Source of the DNA: an uncultured Desulfobacterales bacterium
GTDB lineage: Bacteria > Desulfobacterota > Desulfobacteria > Desulfobacterales > JAFDCJ01
Reading direction: 5' to 3'
DNA length: 22,868 bases
NCBI GenBank assembly: GCA_945787595.1
Contig: CALZJV010000135.1
Span: 1-22,868 of the forward strand
The notes below the pieces were generated by a model. It saw only the letters and a program-made list of their open reading frames with translations, did no database searches and was not told where the DNA came from. A program made the translations under genes and the position numbers. Each line of letters begins with the position of its first letter. Within the stretch, counting starts at the first letter, position 1. Below are positions 1 through 5,970 of the stretch, one piece after another.

Positions 1-83
1 GGATTGGAACCGAGGAACCGTATGAGGGAAATCTTCAAGTACGGGTCTGTGGGGAGGGCGCTGCGTAAGCAGTGCCTTTACCC
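1..83 (+). ncRNA. 3' end of a group II intron (domains V and VI)
   Basis: Two consecutive hairpins have the layout of group II intron domains V and VI. Bases 15-47 form a lower helix (15-22 with 40-47), a two-base bulge (38-39), a five-pair upper helix and a GAAA loop. Bases 51-83 form a second stem with a GTAA loop and a single unpaired A at 80, the position of a branch-point adenosine. The rest of the intron, and any reverse transcriptase gene, lies outside the window. The usual catalytic AGC at the base of domain V reads AAC here and is mismatched with G45, so the copy may be inactive or divergent. The 3' boundary is uncertain, somewhere in 83-88. It abuts an attC site, which fits the known habit of class IIC introns of inserting at attC sites or terminator hairpins. 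The class is inferred, not shown. Confidence 0.55.
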
Positions 84-173
84 GGAAGCAGACGGCGTGA
101 AGATAGCGGCCCTGCGTAAAGGCCGTGCAAGATTGGTATTCATATAGGCCGCTGCTCACGCTCGACGTTAGCC
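83..173 (+). other. attC site, 5' core missing
   Basis: This is the 3' part of a long attC of the same family as those at 3166 and 7090; all share CAGACGGCGTGAAG near the left. The arm AGCGGCC pairs with GGCCGCT and GCGTGA with TCACGC. The right core GTTAGCC is at 167-173. The left core (an AAC box) is absent, because the group II intron end occupies its place. Confidence 0.6.
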
Positions 174-212
174 CACTTTGAAGTTGGATTGAGATTCATT
201 TAAGCAACCTCT

Positions 213-1085
213 ATGACACTTAACATCACACTGGCCAACTCTTGGGGAATATGGCAATCCTCAGATTATCGCTTAACTGATCCCAACACGGGTGAGCCTT
301 TTGATGACCCATCAAATAAGTGCATAACCATAGACTGTAGTGATGGCAATATCCATCTCATATATTCTGGGATTGGAAGGGTTTATGATGTTCACATTTC
401 CGACTGGCTTCGAAGAATGTTAAGAGGTGAGTTGCGGACTGTCGATAACACATTAATTCTTATACGAGAGGAGGCAACGAGACAATTAGGTCCGATTGTC
501 AGGGGAAAATTTGATCACTGTTTTTCTATTGGAGCATATATAAATGGATTGCCTTGGGTTGTTGTGATCAGTAACGATAATGGTCATCAAGGAAAATTGT
601 TTAAATTTAATACTTGGGCGAAAAAGATAGATGATGGTCCTGGTTTTATTATAACTGGCGATAAGCACGCTGTAACAGCAGCAGATATAAATTTGCTTAC
701 CAAAGTTTCAAAAAAGTGTCCAAAAAGGATGGCTGATTACCGAAATTTATTAGCACACATCAATAAAAGGGCTTCAAGAAATAGTAAGCTTATTAGTCCA
801 GAATGTTTTTCGCGCTCTATGCACCCAGAAGATCCAAAAAATCCAGGAGAAGGTGAGGGAGGTGGGGCGGTATATTTTAGTAGCAAGTCAGCTCACTGGA
901 AGATTGCGCCAACACTGGTCTCAGGTGTTGACTTCACTGCAGATATGCAGTCACTGGTAAACTGGGTGGAAAAAGCAACAAAGGGTGATGATGATCTTCC
1001 AGATTTAGACAAATTCCAGAAAGAACAAGAACGTTCTCAGAAATCAGTCACACCAGATAAGAGATTAATAAGACCAAAAAAATAA
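213..1085 (+). CDS. Cassette protein, possible Ntn-hydrolase (proteasome-beta-like) fold
   Basis: This is a 290-residue soluble protein encoded in the first complete cassette of the window. I do not recognise a characterised family with certainty. The N-terminus runs Met-Thr-Leu, then a hydrophobic strand, then SSDYRLTD near residue 20, then a second strand ending in SGIGRVYD near residue 55. This layout resembles proteasome-beta and HslV-like Ntn hydrolases, where Thr after the initiator Met is the nucleophile and a SDxRxT motif follows. The C-terminal 50 residues are charged and probably disordered. No convincing Shine-Dalgarno sequence precedes the ATG; the start was kept because it places Thr at position 2. 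The gene lies 40 bases after the attC core and is followed directly by the next attC, as in a cassette. Function unknown; the fold assignment is tentative. Confidence 0.7.
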   Translation: MTLNITLANSWGIWQSSDYRLTDPNTGEPFDDPSNKCITIDCSDGNIHLIYSGIGRVYDVHISDWLRRMLRGELRTVDNTLILIREEATRQLGPIVRGKFDHCFSIGAYINGLPWVVVISNDNGHQGKLFKFNTWAKKIDDGPGFIITGDKHAVTAADINLLTKVSKKCPKRMADYRNLLAHINKRASRNSKLISPECFSRSMHPEDPKNPGEGEGGGAVYFSSKSAHWKIAPTLVSGVDFTADMQSLVNWVEKATKGDDDLPDLDKFQKEQERSQKSVTPDKRLIRPKK

Positions 1086-1106
1086 TACCGTCTAAAACAA
1101 ATTACG

Positions 1107-1225
1107 GGCTAACAAATGTTTACACCGGACTGCATATCTCCGCTGCAGGTCTTGAGTTAGGTGGTCTTGGCAAAATCATCATTAATCAACCATCGGCGTG
1201 GCAGCCGGTGAAACTGGTGTTATCT
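1107..1225 (+). other. attC site
   Basis: The left core is GGCTAAC (1107-1113) and the right core GTTATCT (1219-1225). The arm at about 1119-1133 (TTTACACCGGACTGC) pairs with GCAGCCGGTGAAA at about 1202-1214, with unpaired extra bases as is normal for attC. Length 119 bp. Confidence 0.75.
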
Positions 1226-1237
1226 TAAAGGTATTAA

Positions 1238-1999
1238 ATGCCACGAGACAAAGAAATTCGAAGATCATTTGAAATTGCTGATGATGGAATGCAGGGCACA
1301 ATTGGCTATTATTATTACGTTGTTGCCTGTGAAGACTCTGCCACAATCAAGGGTATTTCAAAAAGAATACCAAAGAATCAAATCCCAGTAACATTTGAAT
1401 GGGGCCGATTTTATAATCCGCAAGATTTAATTGGAATTATGGGATCATGTTTTGGGCTCTACCATGCACGAATTTGTTTAGTTTCATCAATTAGTGTGTT
1501 TGAATCCGCGTTAAAAGGCTTCATTGAACGGCTGAATAATCTCGGCCTCATTTCTAATACCAAAAAAAGAAAACTCCAGCACTATAAAAAAAAGCTTGAG
1601 TGGGTTTTTGATATAGTTTCAGGATCAACTTATGGAACAAAAACAATGCAGGAAAGAATTCCAGACCTATGGTTAAATGTTGATCACGCCAGGCGTATTA
1701 GAAACCTTTGGATGCATAACAATGGCTTGCTTAATGAAAAATACGAAAGTGATTGCATATCCATTATTGGTAAGCAGCCAATAGTAGTTGGCGCTTATCA
1801 AGAGTACAAGAGATCAAAAAACAAAATACCAATCGCCCTGAAGCCCGACAGTTTCATACCTACTTGTCTGTCTCACATTGAATTACTTCATCAAATACAC
1901 CATAATATCCAAAAAGAATTCTTTGGACAAAAAAGGGCTTATAGCTATAAATCACTTAGAAAAGGAATTGAATGGCAAAGGCTTTTAATAGGTATCTAA
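1238..1999 (+). CDS. HEPN-like cassette protein with an Rx4H motif
   Basis: This is a 253-residue soluble protein, sole gene of its cassette. AAAGG at 1226-1230 gives a plausible ribosome site for this ATG. Residues 70-160 look helical. Residues 151-160 contain RRIRNLWMH, in which R155, N156 and H160 match the Rx4-6H signature of HEPN ribonucleases, a family common in toxins, abortive-infection proteins and CRISPR effectors. The rest of the sequence gave no further match. The role is unknown; RNase activity in a defence or toxin setting is an inference from the motif alone. No cognate antitoxin is encoded in the same cassette; the small wHTH-like gene that follows is in its own cassette, separated by an attC. 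Confidence 0.7.
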   Translation: MPRDKEIRRSFEIADDGMQGTIGYYYYVVACEDSATIKGISKRIPKNQIPVTFEWGRFYNPQDLIGIMGSCFGLYHARICLVSSISVFESALKGFIERLNNLGLISNTKKRKLQHYKKKLEWVFDIVSGSTYGTKTMQERIPDLWLNVDHARRIRNLWMHNNGLLNEKYESDCISIIGKQPIVVGAYQEYKRSKNKIPIALKPDSFIPTCLSHIELLHQIHHNIQKEFFGQKRAYSYKSLRKGIEWQRLLIGI

Positions 2000-2002
2000 A
2001 AA

Positions 2003-2061
2003 AGATAACCCTTCACTGGTGCCGTCCCAAAAAGCCGGGCGGCACAGTTCAAACGTTAGCC
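2003..2061 (+). other. attC site (short, 59 bp)
   Basis: Left core AGATAAC (2003-2009), right core GTTAGCC (2055-2061). The stem is formed by GTGCCG with CGGCAC plus CCC with GGG around a short loop. The size is that of a classical 59-base element. Confidence 0.8.
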
Positions 2062-2094
2062 CTGTAATTCCAGCATCATGGTGTCAATAGTATC

Positions 2095-2361
2095 ATGAGC
2101 CAGAGAAGAATGAATATTGAGGATAAGGAAAAGATTGTCGGTGCCCATAAAGGCATGTGGTCAAATTTTGCACTATCTGTCGTTTCGTTATTTGAGAATA
2201 GCGAAGAAATAACTACAAAAGAACTATCCGAAAGATCAAAGAAAATTAATGCAGGTCACCGCTTTAAGGAAAGTGCGGTAAATAAAGTTTTGACGCATGA
2301 GCTTAAGGAAAAAGTTGTTTCTTGCGGCAAGAACAAATGGAAATTAAAAGAAAAGGGCTAA
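2095..2361 (+). CDS. Small cassette protein, winged-helix-like
   Basis: This is an 88-residue basic protein. Residues 40-88 (ITTKELSERSKK..., then VNKVLTHELKEKVVS and a final KNKWKL strand pair) have the pattern of a winged helix: two helices, a recognition-type helix and a beta wing ending in lysines. This is a pattern judgement and no named family was recognised. The start is uncertain, since neither this ATG nor the one at 2110 has a good Shine-Dalgarno sequence. The stop codon TAA lies inside the left core of the following attC, so the cassette has essentially no 3' untranslated region. It could be a regulator of a neighbouring cassette or of a gene elsewhere. Confidence 0.6.
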   Translation: MSQRRMNIEDKEKIVGAHKGMWSNFALSVVSLFENSEEITTKELSERSKKINAGHRFKESAVNKVLTHELKEKVVSCGKNKWKLKEKG

Positions 2362-2413
2362 CCAATTTTTGCACGCGACCCAAAAAGCCGGGCGCGTGAA
2401 AACAGCGTTATGC
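2356..2413 (+). other. attC site (short, 58 bp)
   Basis: Left core GGCTAAC (2356-2362), right core GTTATGC (2407-2413). The stem CACGCG with CGCGTG and CCC with GGG encloses AAAAAGCC, the same loop sequence as in the attC at 2003. The two short sites therefore look related. Confidence 0.85.
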
Positions 2414-2455
2414 TATTAAAATTCATTGAGCTAATAAGGCTGGAGTATTTGGGTT

Positions 2456-3196
2456 TTGATTGATTTTTTAAAGGAAATTTTAAAATACTTTCGGAACTTC
2501 CGATCAATTGAGCTTGCACAAGACTCACTTATATATTTTTTAAAGAATTTAATACCAATTAGTATAATTTTAATTCCATTCGCACTTCCATCGATATTCT
2601 TTAGGGTTAATCCTTTCTTTATTTTTGATTTATCAGAAAATGCATTTTTAGCAAAATATTTTCCCAGAATGCTTGAGCATATTCTCAATCCTATTTCTAC
2701 TGGTGCCTTAATCGTTTTATTCTCCAAAACCATAAATGGTGAAAAATGGACTTATACACAATGCATTTTATCTGGCATTGTCTTTTGGCCAAGATTATTC
2801 ATTGCAACCATCATAGTTGAAGTATTTATTATTATAGGCTTTTTTTTGTTCGTTATTCCGGGTATAATTCTGGCTGCTCTGTTAGGATTTTATGATTTTT
2901 TTATCGTATTAGAAGAAAATGGAACGATTTTATCTTTAAAAAATAGTGCTGCCTTTGCAAAAAATTATGTTGTGGAAATCATAGGGGGTTTTTTGTTAAT
3001 ATTGGCGCCTATTTTATGGGTATATTATATATTACATGGTCCACTATCAGCTATATTTTACGGCTCTGAAATTACATCAATATTCTCAGACATTTTTTTG
3101 AGTGTCATAGAAATGCTAGTTCTGGTTCTGTTTTTTCGCTTTTATTGTTTAATCAAATTTGAAAAGCATAACAAGCCAGTTGAACAGACGGCGTGA
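2456..3196 (+). CDS. Polytopic membrane protein (YciC / GDPD-membrane-domain-like)
   Basis: This is a 246-residue integral membrane protein with about six hydrophobic segments (roughly residues 28-48, 76-90, 102-118, 120-145, 170-195 and 208-232). The segment FVIPGIILAALLGFYDFFIV followed by a charged loop and LKNSAAFAKN recalls the YciC/UPF0259 and glycerophosphodiesterase membrane-domain families of unknown transport or membrane role. The start is a TTG with GGAG about 10 bases upstream. The last eight residues, NKPVEQTA, are translated from the left arm of the following attC (3166-3270), so the C-terminus was fixed by cassette formation. Very AT-rich compared with the right half of the window. 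Confidence 0.75.
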   Translation: MIDFLKEILKYFRNFRSIELAQDSLIYFLKNLIPISIILIPFALPSIFFRVNPFFIFDLSENAFLAKYFPRMLEHILNPISTGALIVLFSKTINGEKWTYTQCILSGIVFWPRLFIATIIVEVFIIIGFFLFVIPGIILAALLGFYDFFIVLEENGTILSLKNSAAFAKNYVVEIIGGFLLILAPILWVYYILHGPLSAIFYGSEITSIFSDIFLSVIEMLVLVLFFRFYCLIKFEKHNKPVEQTA

Positions 3197-3270
3197 AGAT
3201 TGCGGTTTTACGTAAAGGCTGTGCTAACTTGGTATTCATTTAGGCCGCTGCTCACCGGCGGGCGTTAGCG
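3166..3270 (+). other. attC site (long family)
   Basis: Left core GCATAAC (3166-3172), right core GTTAGCG (3264-3270). Shares ACAGACGGCGTGAAGAT and TAGGCCGCTGCTCAC with the sites at 83 and 7090. It overlaps the 3' end of the preceding gene by 31 bases. Confidence 0.8.
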
Positions 3271-3280
3271 GTAGCAACAT

Positions 3281-3655
3281 ATGATTATGAAATTTCCAGT
3301 AATAGACAAAAACAAATTAATGTATCCCTCAAAACCACTCTGCCCAATTTGTAAGAATAAAAAGGTCTGGGAACCTCATTCAATGGCCATACTAATGGGT
3401 GGAGCATTAGAAAAACGGGGTAATGAACATTTTGTTACAAGCGATGGTGATAAAATTGCAGGTTTTCTGTCTCTCACTTGGCATGGTGCACATGATGATG
3501 GAGAGGGCAAATTTCGTGAACAAGATCATACCATAGACATAGTAGATATGGCTCCTGATGGACAGTTTCATCTATCTTTCTGTTCCACATCATGTCTGAG
3601 AGCTTTTCTAAACAATGCAGTTGATGAACTCGAAAAACAACTTTCCGGGGAATGA
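3281..3655 (+). CDS. Cassette protein with CxxC...CxxxC putative zinc site
   Basis: This is a 124-residue soluble protein. C21 and C24 (CPIC) near the N-terminus and C101 and C105 (CSTSC) near the C-terminus could together bind one zinc ion, as in FCS/MYM-type treble-clef fingers where FCSxxC is followed by a helix, here LRAFLNNAVDELEKQ. Between them, a histidine- and aspartate-rich stretch (WHGAHDDGEGKFREQDH, residues 67-83) could be a second polar or metal site. No family was recognised. The ATG is only 11 bases after the attC core and lacks a clear ribosome site; an ATG two codons downstream is equally possible. It is the sole gene of its cassette, whose attC carries the first hairpin insertion. 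Confidence 0.65.
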   Translation: MIMKFPVIDKNKLMYPSKPLCPICKNKKVWEPHSMAILMGGALEKRGNEHFVTSDGDKIAGFLSLTWHGAHDDGEGKFREQDHTIDIVDMAPDGQFHLSFCSTSCLRAFLNNAVDELEKQLSGE

Positions 3656-3670
3656 GATCAACTTATTCTC

Positions 3671-3912
3671 CGCTAACAAGGCGGATGCACCTGACAGGAA
3701 TAACTTTCGGGGTTTATCGTAAAGGAAAATTAAGGTGTCAAACCTTGAATTGTGAATTGCTCTAACCTTATTCACTATTCAAGGTGCGACACCTATTTTC
3801 CGCGACACCTATTTTCCGACACCTATTTTCCGACACCTATTTTCCCCCCGACACCTATTTTCCCCCAGGCTTGGCAATTATTTAGGCCGCTGCTCACTGG
3901 CGGACGTTATGC
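3671..3912 (+). other. attC site interrupted by a hairpin element
   Basis: Left core CGCTAAC (3671-3677); right core GTTATGC (3906-3912). Bases 3867-3912 match the right half of the long attC family (TTAGGCCGCTGCTCAC, then GGCGGACGTTATG), and TTTATCGTAAAGG before the insertion matches the corresponding loop of the 3166 site. Between these halves sits the hairpin repeat and its tail (3724-3866). The two arms pair poorly with each other, so the site may be chimeric or degraded and may no longer recombine. Confidence 0.6.
3724..3866 (+). repeat. Hairpin repeat copy 1 with amplified tail
   Basis: A palindromic unit runs from 3724 to 3801. AGGTGTC at 3733 pairs with GACACCT at 3788, ACCTTGAAT with ATTCAAGGT, and GTGAA with TTCAC, around a 14-base loop. 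The outer ends GGAAAAT and ATTTTCC are also inverted. The right terminal unit GACACCTATTTTCC is then repeated four more times to 3866 with small spacer changes. Bases 3732-3801 are identical in two further copies at 5061 and 5246. Looks like a REP/MITE-type non-autonomous element; mobility is inferred. Confidence 0.85.
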
Positions 3913-3935
3913 GGAGCATATTTTAGGAGCGTATA

Positions 3936-4283
3936 ATGTCATTTTGGATATACCGAAAAGATAAAAAGGGAAAGAATGCGGTCTACTCGGTTACTATTCC
4001 ATTTGAATTATTGATCATAATTCTTGGGCTATTGGCTGTTTTCATACTCCCCAGATACATGTTTGATGGCACCCAATTTGGAAGAGATTCTATTTCAATT
4101 GCCGGGCTTGGTTTCGCTCTCTTTTTCATATCTAAGATCTCATTATTCAAAGAACGCATATGGAATAGCTGGGGATCCCAGTTAATGACGAAGCCATTTA
4201 AAGTCGCATATAGACTTGGTTACGTTTTAATGGCGCTTGGTATATCGGGAAGCCTTTTATTTTACGTCTTTTCCAGTTCATAA
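3936..4283 (+). CDS. Small membrane protein of a cassette
   Basis: This is a 115-residue protein with three predicted membrane segments: about residues 19-39 (VTIPFELLIIILGLLAVFIL), 53-70 (ISIAGLGFALFFISKI) and 91-112 (RLGYVLMALGISGSLLFYVF). The first 18 residues are very basic (RKDKKGK) and probably cytoplasmic. AGGAG about 8 bases before the ATG supports the start. Its TAA stop lies within the left core of the next attC. No family recognised; function unknown. Confidence 0.7.
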   Translation: MSFWIYRKDKKGKNAVYSVTIPFELLIIILGLLAVFILPRYMFDGTQFGRDSISIAGLGFALFFISKISLFKERIWNSWGSQLMTKPFKVAYRLGYVLMALGISGSLLFYVFSSS

Positions 4284-4381
4284 CCAGCGGGATGGAGCTA
4301 GCAGGAAAAGCTAGGCGGTTTTCGTAAAGTTATTGGGCTCCCAAGGTTTGGTGGCCTGTAGCTCATCCCGAAACGTTATCC
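4278..4381 (+). other. attC site
   Basis: Left core TCATAAC (4278-4284), right core GTTATCC (4375-4381). GGGATGGAGCTAGCAGG pairs with CCTGTAGCTCATCCC, with single extra bases on one arm. Length 104 bp. Confidence 0.8.
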
Positions 4382-4409
4382 CCTATTTTCCCCACATTCT
4401 AAAAAATTG

Positions 4410-4438
4410 TTGCAACCCGATACGTAATAGGTTACACT
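4410..4438 (+). promoter_or_regulatory. Promoter and possible operator of higBA-1
   Basis: TTGCAA (4410-4415), 17-base spacer, TACACT (4433-4438). A small inverted repeat GTAA-TAGG-TTAC (4424-4435) overlaps the -10 region and could bind the HigA antitoxin. Expected transcription start is only about 0-3 bases before the toxin ATG at 4446, so the message may be leaderless. Confidence 0.5.
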
Positions 4439-4445
4439 TGGCTTT

Positions 4446-4724
4446 ATGATTAAGAAATTCAAGCACAAAGGACTAAGGAAACTATTTGAATCCGGAGTAG
4501 CTTCAGGAATTCAACCGCAACATGCAACACGGCTGCGACAGATCCTCGCACTTCTTGAAACGGCTGATTCAATCGCGGATATGGATTTGCCCGGTCTCAA
4601 CTTGCATGAATTGAAAGGACAAAGAAAAGGTACTTATGCAGTCAAAGTCAGCGGCAATTGGCGAGTCACATTCAAAATTATTAACGGCGATATTTCGGAC
4701 GTCAATTACGAAGACTATCATTAA
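4446..4724 (+). CDS. higB: HigB-like toxin (RelE/ParE superfamily)
   Basis: 92 residues, the normal length for the HigB/plasmid-maintenance killer branch of the RelE/ParE ribonuclease fold. The diagnostic C-terminal half is present: [16 protein letters not shown], then GNWRVTFKI and the terminal DVNYEDYH. Known members cleave mRNA at the ribosome and are neutralised by the HigA protein encoded next. Toxin-first order and a 14-base gap to higA are typical. No Shine-Dalgarno precedes the ATG, while the antitoxin has a good one, which would favour antitoxin synthesis. It is an integron cassette with its own promoter, as is usual for toxin-antitoxin cassettes. Assignment by motif, high confidence. 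Confidence 0.92.
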   Translation: MIKKFKHKGLRKLFESGVASGIQPQHATRLRQILALLETADSIADMDLPGLNLHELKGQRKGTYAVKVSGNWRVTFKIINGDISDVNYEDYH

Positions 4725-4738
4725 AAAAGGAGTTTACC

Positions 4739-5026
4739 ATGGGAATGTACAATCCTCCCCATCCAGGAGAAATAATTAGAGAATTTTGTATCGAGCCTCT
4801 GGGATTAACTGTTACCGAAGCTGCGAAAGCTATTGGGGTTACGCGAAAAACCCTTTCGGTTTTGTTGAATGGACGCTCCGGCATAAGCCCTGAAATGGCC
4901 CTAAGGCTTTCAAAGGTGTTTGGACGTTCACCGGAAGGATGGCTAAAACTACAGCTTCAATATGATTTGTGGACAACTCAGCAAAACGTAGACCTAAAAA
5001 ATCTCAGGCGAATTAAAGCTGCATAA
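4739..5026 (+). CDS. higA: HigA-like antitoxin (HTH_XRE)
   Basis: 95 residues. The N-terminal [20 protein letters not shown] motif followed by a helix-turn-helix (about residues 24-60, [20 protein letters not shown] then [12 protein letters not shown]) is characteristic of the HigA/VapI antitoxin family. It is expected to bind the HigB toxin encoded upstream and to repress the promoter at 4410. AAGGAG 8 bases before the ATG gives a strong ribosome site. The C-terminus ([18 protein letters not shown]) is basic. The gene ends just before a degraded attC and the second hairpin copy. Confidence 0.93.
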   Translation: MGMYNPPHPGEIIREFCIEPLGLTVTEAAKAIGVTRKTLSVLLNGRSGISPEMALRLSKVFGRSPEGWLKLQLQYDLWTTQQNVDLKNLRRIKAA

Positions 5027-5043
5027 ACATTTGAAACGACTAT

Positions 5044-5160
5044 GGATAACAAAAAAAATTAAGGTGTCAAACCTTGAATTGTGAATTGCTCTAACCTTAT
5101 TCACTATTCAAGGTGCGACACCTATTTTCCCGCGACACCTATTTTCCCGTAAGGTTGAGT
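5044..5160 (+). other. Possible attC remnant around hairpin copy 2
   Basis: GGATAAC (5044-5050) has the form of a left core and GTTGAGT (5154-5160) of a right core (GTTRRRY). Almost everything between them is the hairpin repeat, so the attC arms cannot be verified. This is the place where the higBA cassette should end. Confidence 0.3.
5053..5147 (+). repeat. Hairpin repeat copy 2
   Basis: Same element as at 3724, with bases 5061-5130 identical to 3732-3801. It is followed by one extra copy of the tail unit GACACCTATTTTCC (5134-5147). The left outer end is AAAAAATT rather than GGAAAATT. Confidence 0.85.
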
Positions 5161-5175
5161 ACTTCGGGCCGAGGA

Positions 5176-5526
5176 ATGACCAAGAATGCTCTGTATGATA
5201 AGGATATCAACATCGTTATCATTGAGGTGAGAAGCCGAAAAAATTAAGGTGTCAAACCTTGAATTGTGAATTGCTCTAACCTTATTCACTATTCAAGGTG
5301 CGACACCTATTTTCCTTCACTATTCAAGGTGCGACACCTATTTTCCCGCTATCAAAGCAGGTACTACGCGTTCTTGGAACACTTTGTTTCAGAGCACCAG
5401 GACGCGGCCGATGCACTTGAAAACTTAAAAGACAGGGGGATTCTGGCAGGCCATATTAAATCCGGCGGCGTAAGTCTCAAATTTCTAACTAATGCGTTAA
5501 ACGTCCACTATCTAATGACGGGGTGA
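5176..5526 (+). pseudogene. Small cassette ORF split by hairpin copy 3
   Basis: An ATG at 5176 (GAGG just upstream) opens a frame reading MTKNALYDKDINIVIIEVRSR up to 5238, where hairpin copy 3 begins. The frame stops in the hairpin loop at 5278-5280. The same frame resumes after the element at 5347 with RYQSRYYAFLEHFVSEHQ, and continues to a TGA at 5524-5526 just before an attC. The interval 5239-5346 is 108 bases, a multiple of three, so removing it would restore an uninterrupted frame of about 81 codons. The downstream half can also be read from an ATG at 5266 inside the repeat, which I regard as fortuitous. Product unrecognised. That this was once one gene is an inference from frame and context. 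Confidence 0.45.
5238..5346 (+). repeat. Hairpin repeat copy 3 with duplicated right arm
   Basis: Bases 5246-5315 are identical to the other two copies. The right arm and tail (5285-5315, 31 bp) are then exactly repeated in tandem at 5316-5346, giving two possible right arms for one left arm. Confidence 0.85.
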
Positions 5527-5549
5527 TATTCATATCAATCGGTGAAATT

Positions 5550-5609
5550 GCCGAACAATCTCTTCCAGCGGACCGCAAAAAACCGCGGCCGCTGAAGAGT
5601 ACGTTCTGC
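5550..5609 (+). other. attC site (60 bp)
   Basis: Left core GCCGAAC (5550-5556), right core GTTCTGC (5603-5609). CTCTTCCAGCGGACCGC pairs with GCGGCCGCTGAAGAG, leaving two extrahelical bases, the usual attC signature. Its arm CCAGCGG...CCGCTG recurs in the site at 8224. Confidence 0.75.
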
Positions 5610-5627
5610 ACCTCAAAAATTAATGTT

Positions 5628-5654
5628 TTGAAAACGGTAGAATTTTGTTAAAAT
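5628..5654 (+). promoter_or_regulatory. Possible promoter of the BrnT module
   Basis: TTGAAA (5628-5633) and TAAAAT (5649-5654) are separated by 15 bases, which is shorter than ideal. They lie within the cassette, 26 bases before the toxin ATG. Confidence 0.3.
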
Positions 5655-5679
5655 GGTCAAAAAATATGGAATTTGATCA

Positions 5680-5970
5680 ATGTCACTTACATTTGAATGG
5701 GACGAAAATAAATCTGCGAAAAATGAAAAAAAACATGGCATTACGTTCGAGGAAGCCAAAACTGTTTTCAACGATCCATTTACAATTACGATCATTGATC
5801 CCGATCATTCAGATGGCGAATACCGTTTTATTGATATTGGATTTTCCTCGAAGGGTGAAATTTTAGTCGTATGGTACACCGAAAGAAACGAAAATATCCG
5901 CATAATCGGATGTCGTAAAGCAACCAGATCTGAAAGGAAGAAATATGAAGAAAAAGATGCGCAAATCTAA
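5680..5970 (+). CDS. brnT: BrnT-family toxin
   Basis: 96 residues, the usual size for BrnT (DUF497), a RelE-fold ribonuclease. The N-terminal signature FEWDENKSAKNEKKHGITFE and the following EAKTVFNDP are clear, as is the strand GEILVVWYTERNENIRIIGCRKAT with R/K residues near the C-terminus. Known BrnT proteins cleave RNA and inhibit translation and are neutralised by a downstream antitoxin that usually represses the operon. Here the downstream gene overlaps by 26 bases. AATTTGATCA upstream gives no good ribosome site, again weaker than that of the antitoxin. Confidence 0.9.
   Translation: MSLTFEWDENKSAKNEKKHGITFEEAKTVFNDPFTITIIDPDHSDGEYRFIDIGFSSKGEILVVWYTERNENIRIIGCRKATRSERKKYEEKDAQI

Noticed and set aside
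3788..3866. CRISPR-like run of short repeats (GACACCTATTTTCC)
   Set aside because: Repeats are 14 bp with spacers of 0-4 bases and are copies of the right end of the hairpin element; there are no cas genes.
3752..3964. 70-codon ORF with repeated CDTYFP
   Set aside because: It is the translation of the hairpin loop and tandem tail units, and crosses an attC. The same peptide start appears at 5266 for the same reason.
4381..4392. CCTATTTTCCCC after the attC, resembling a tail unit of the hairpin element
   Set aside because: Only 12 bases match and no hairpin core is nearby; it could be chance in an AT/C-rich stretch.
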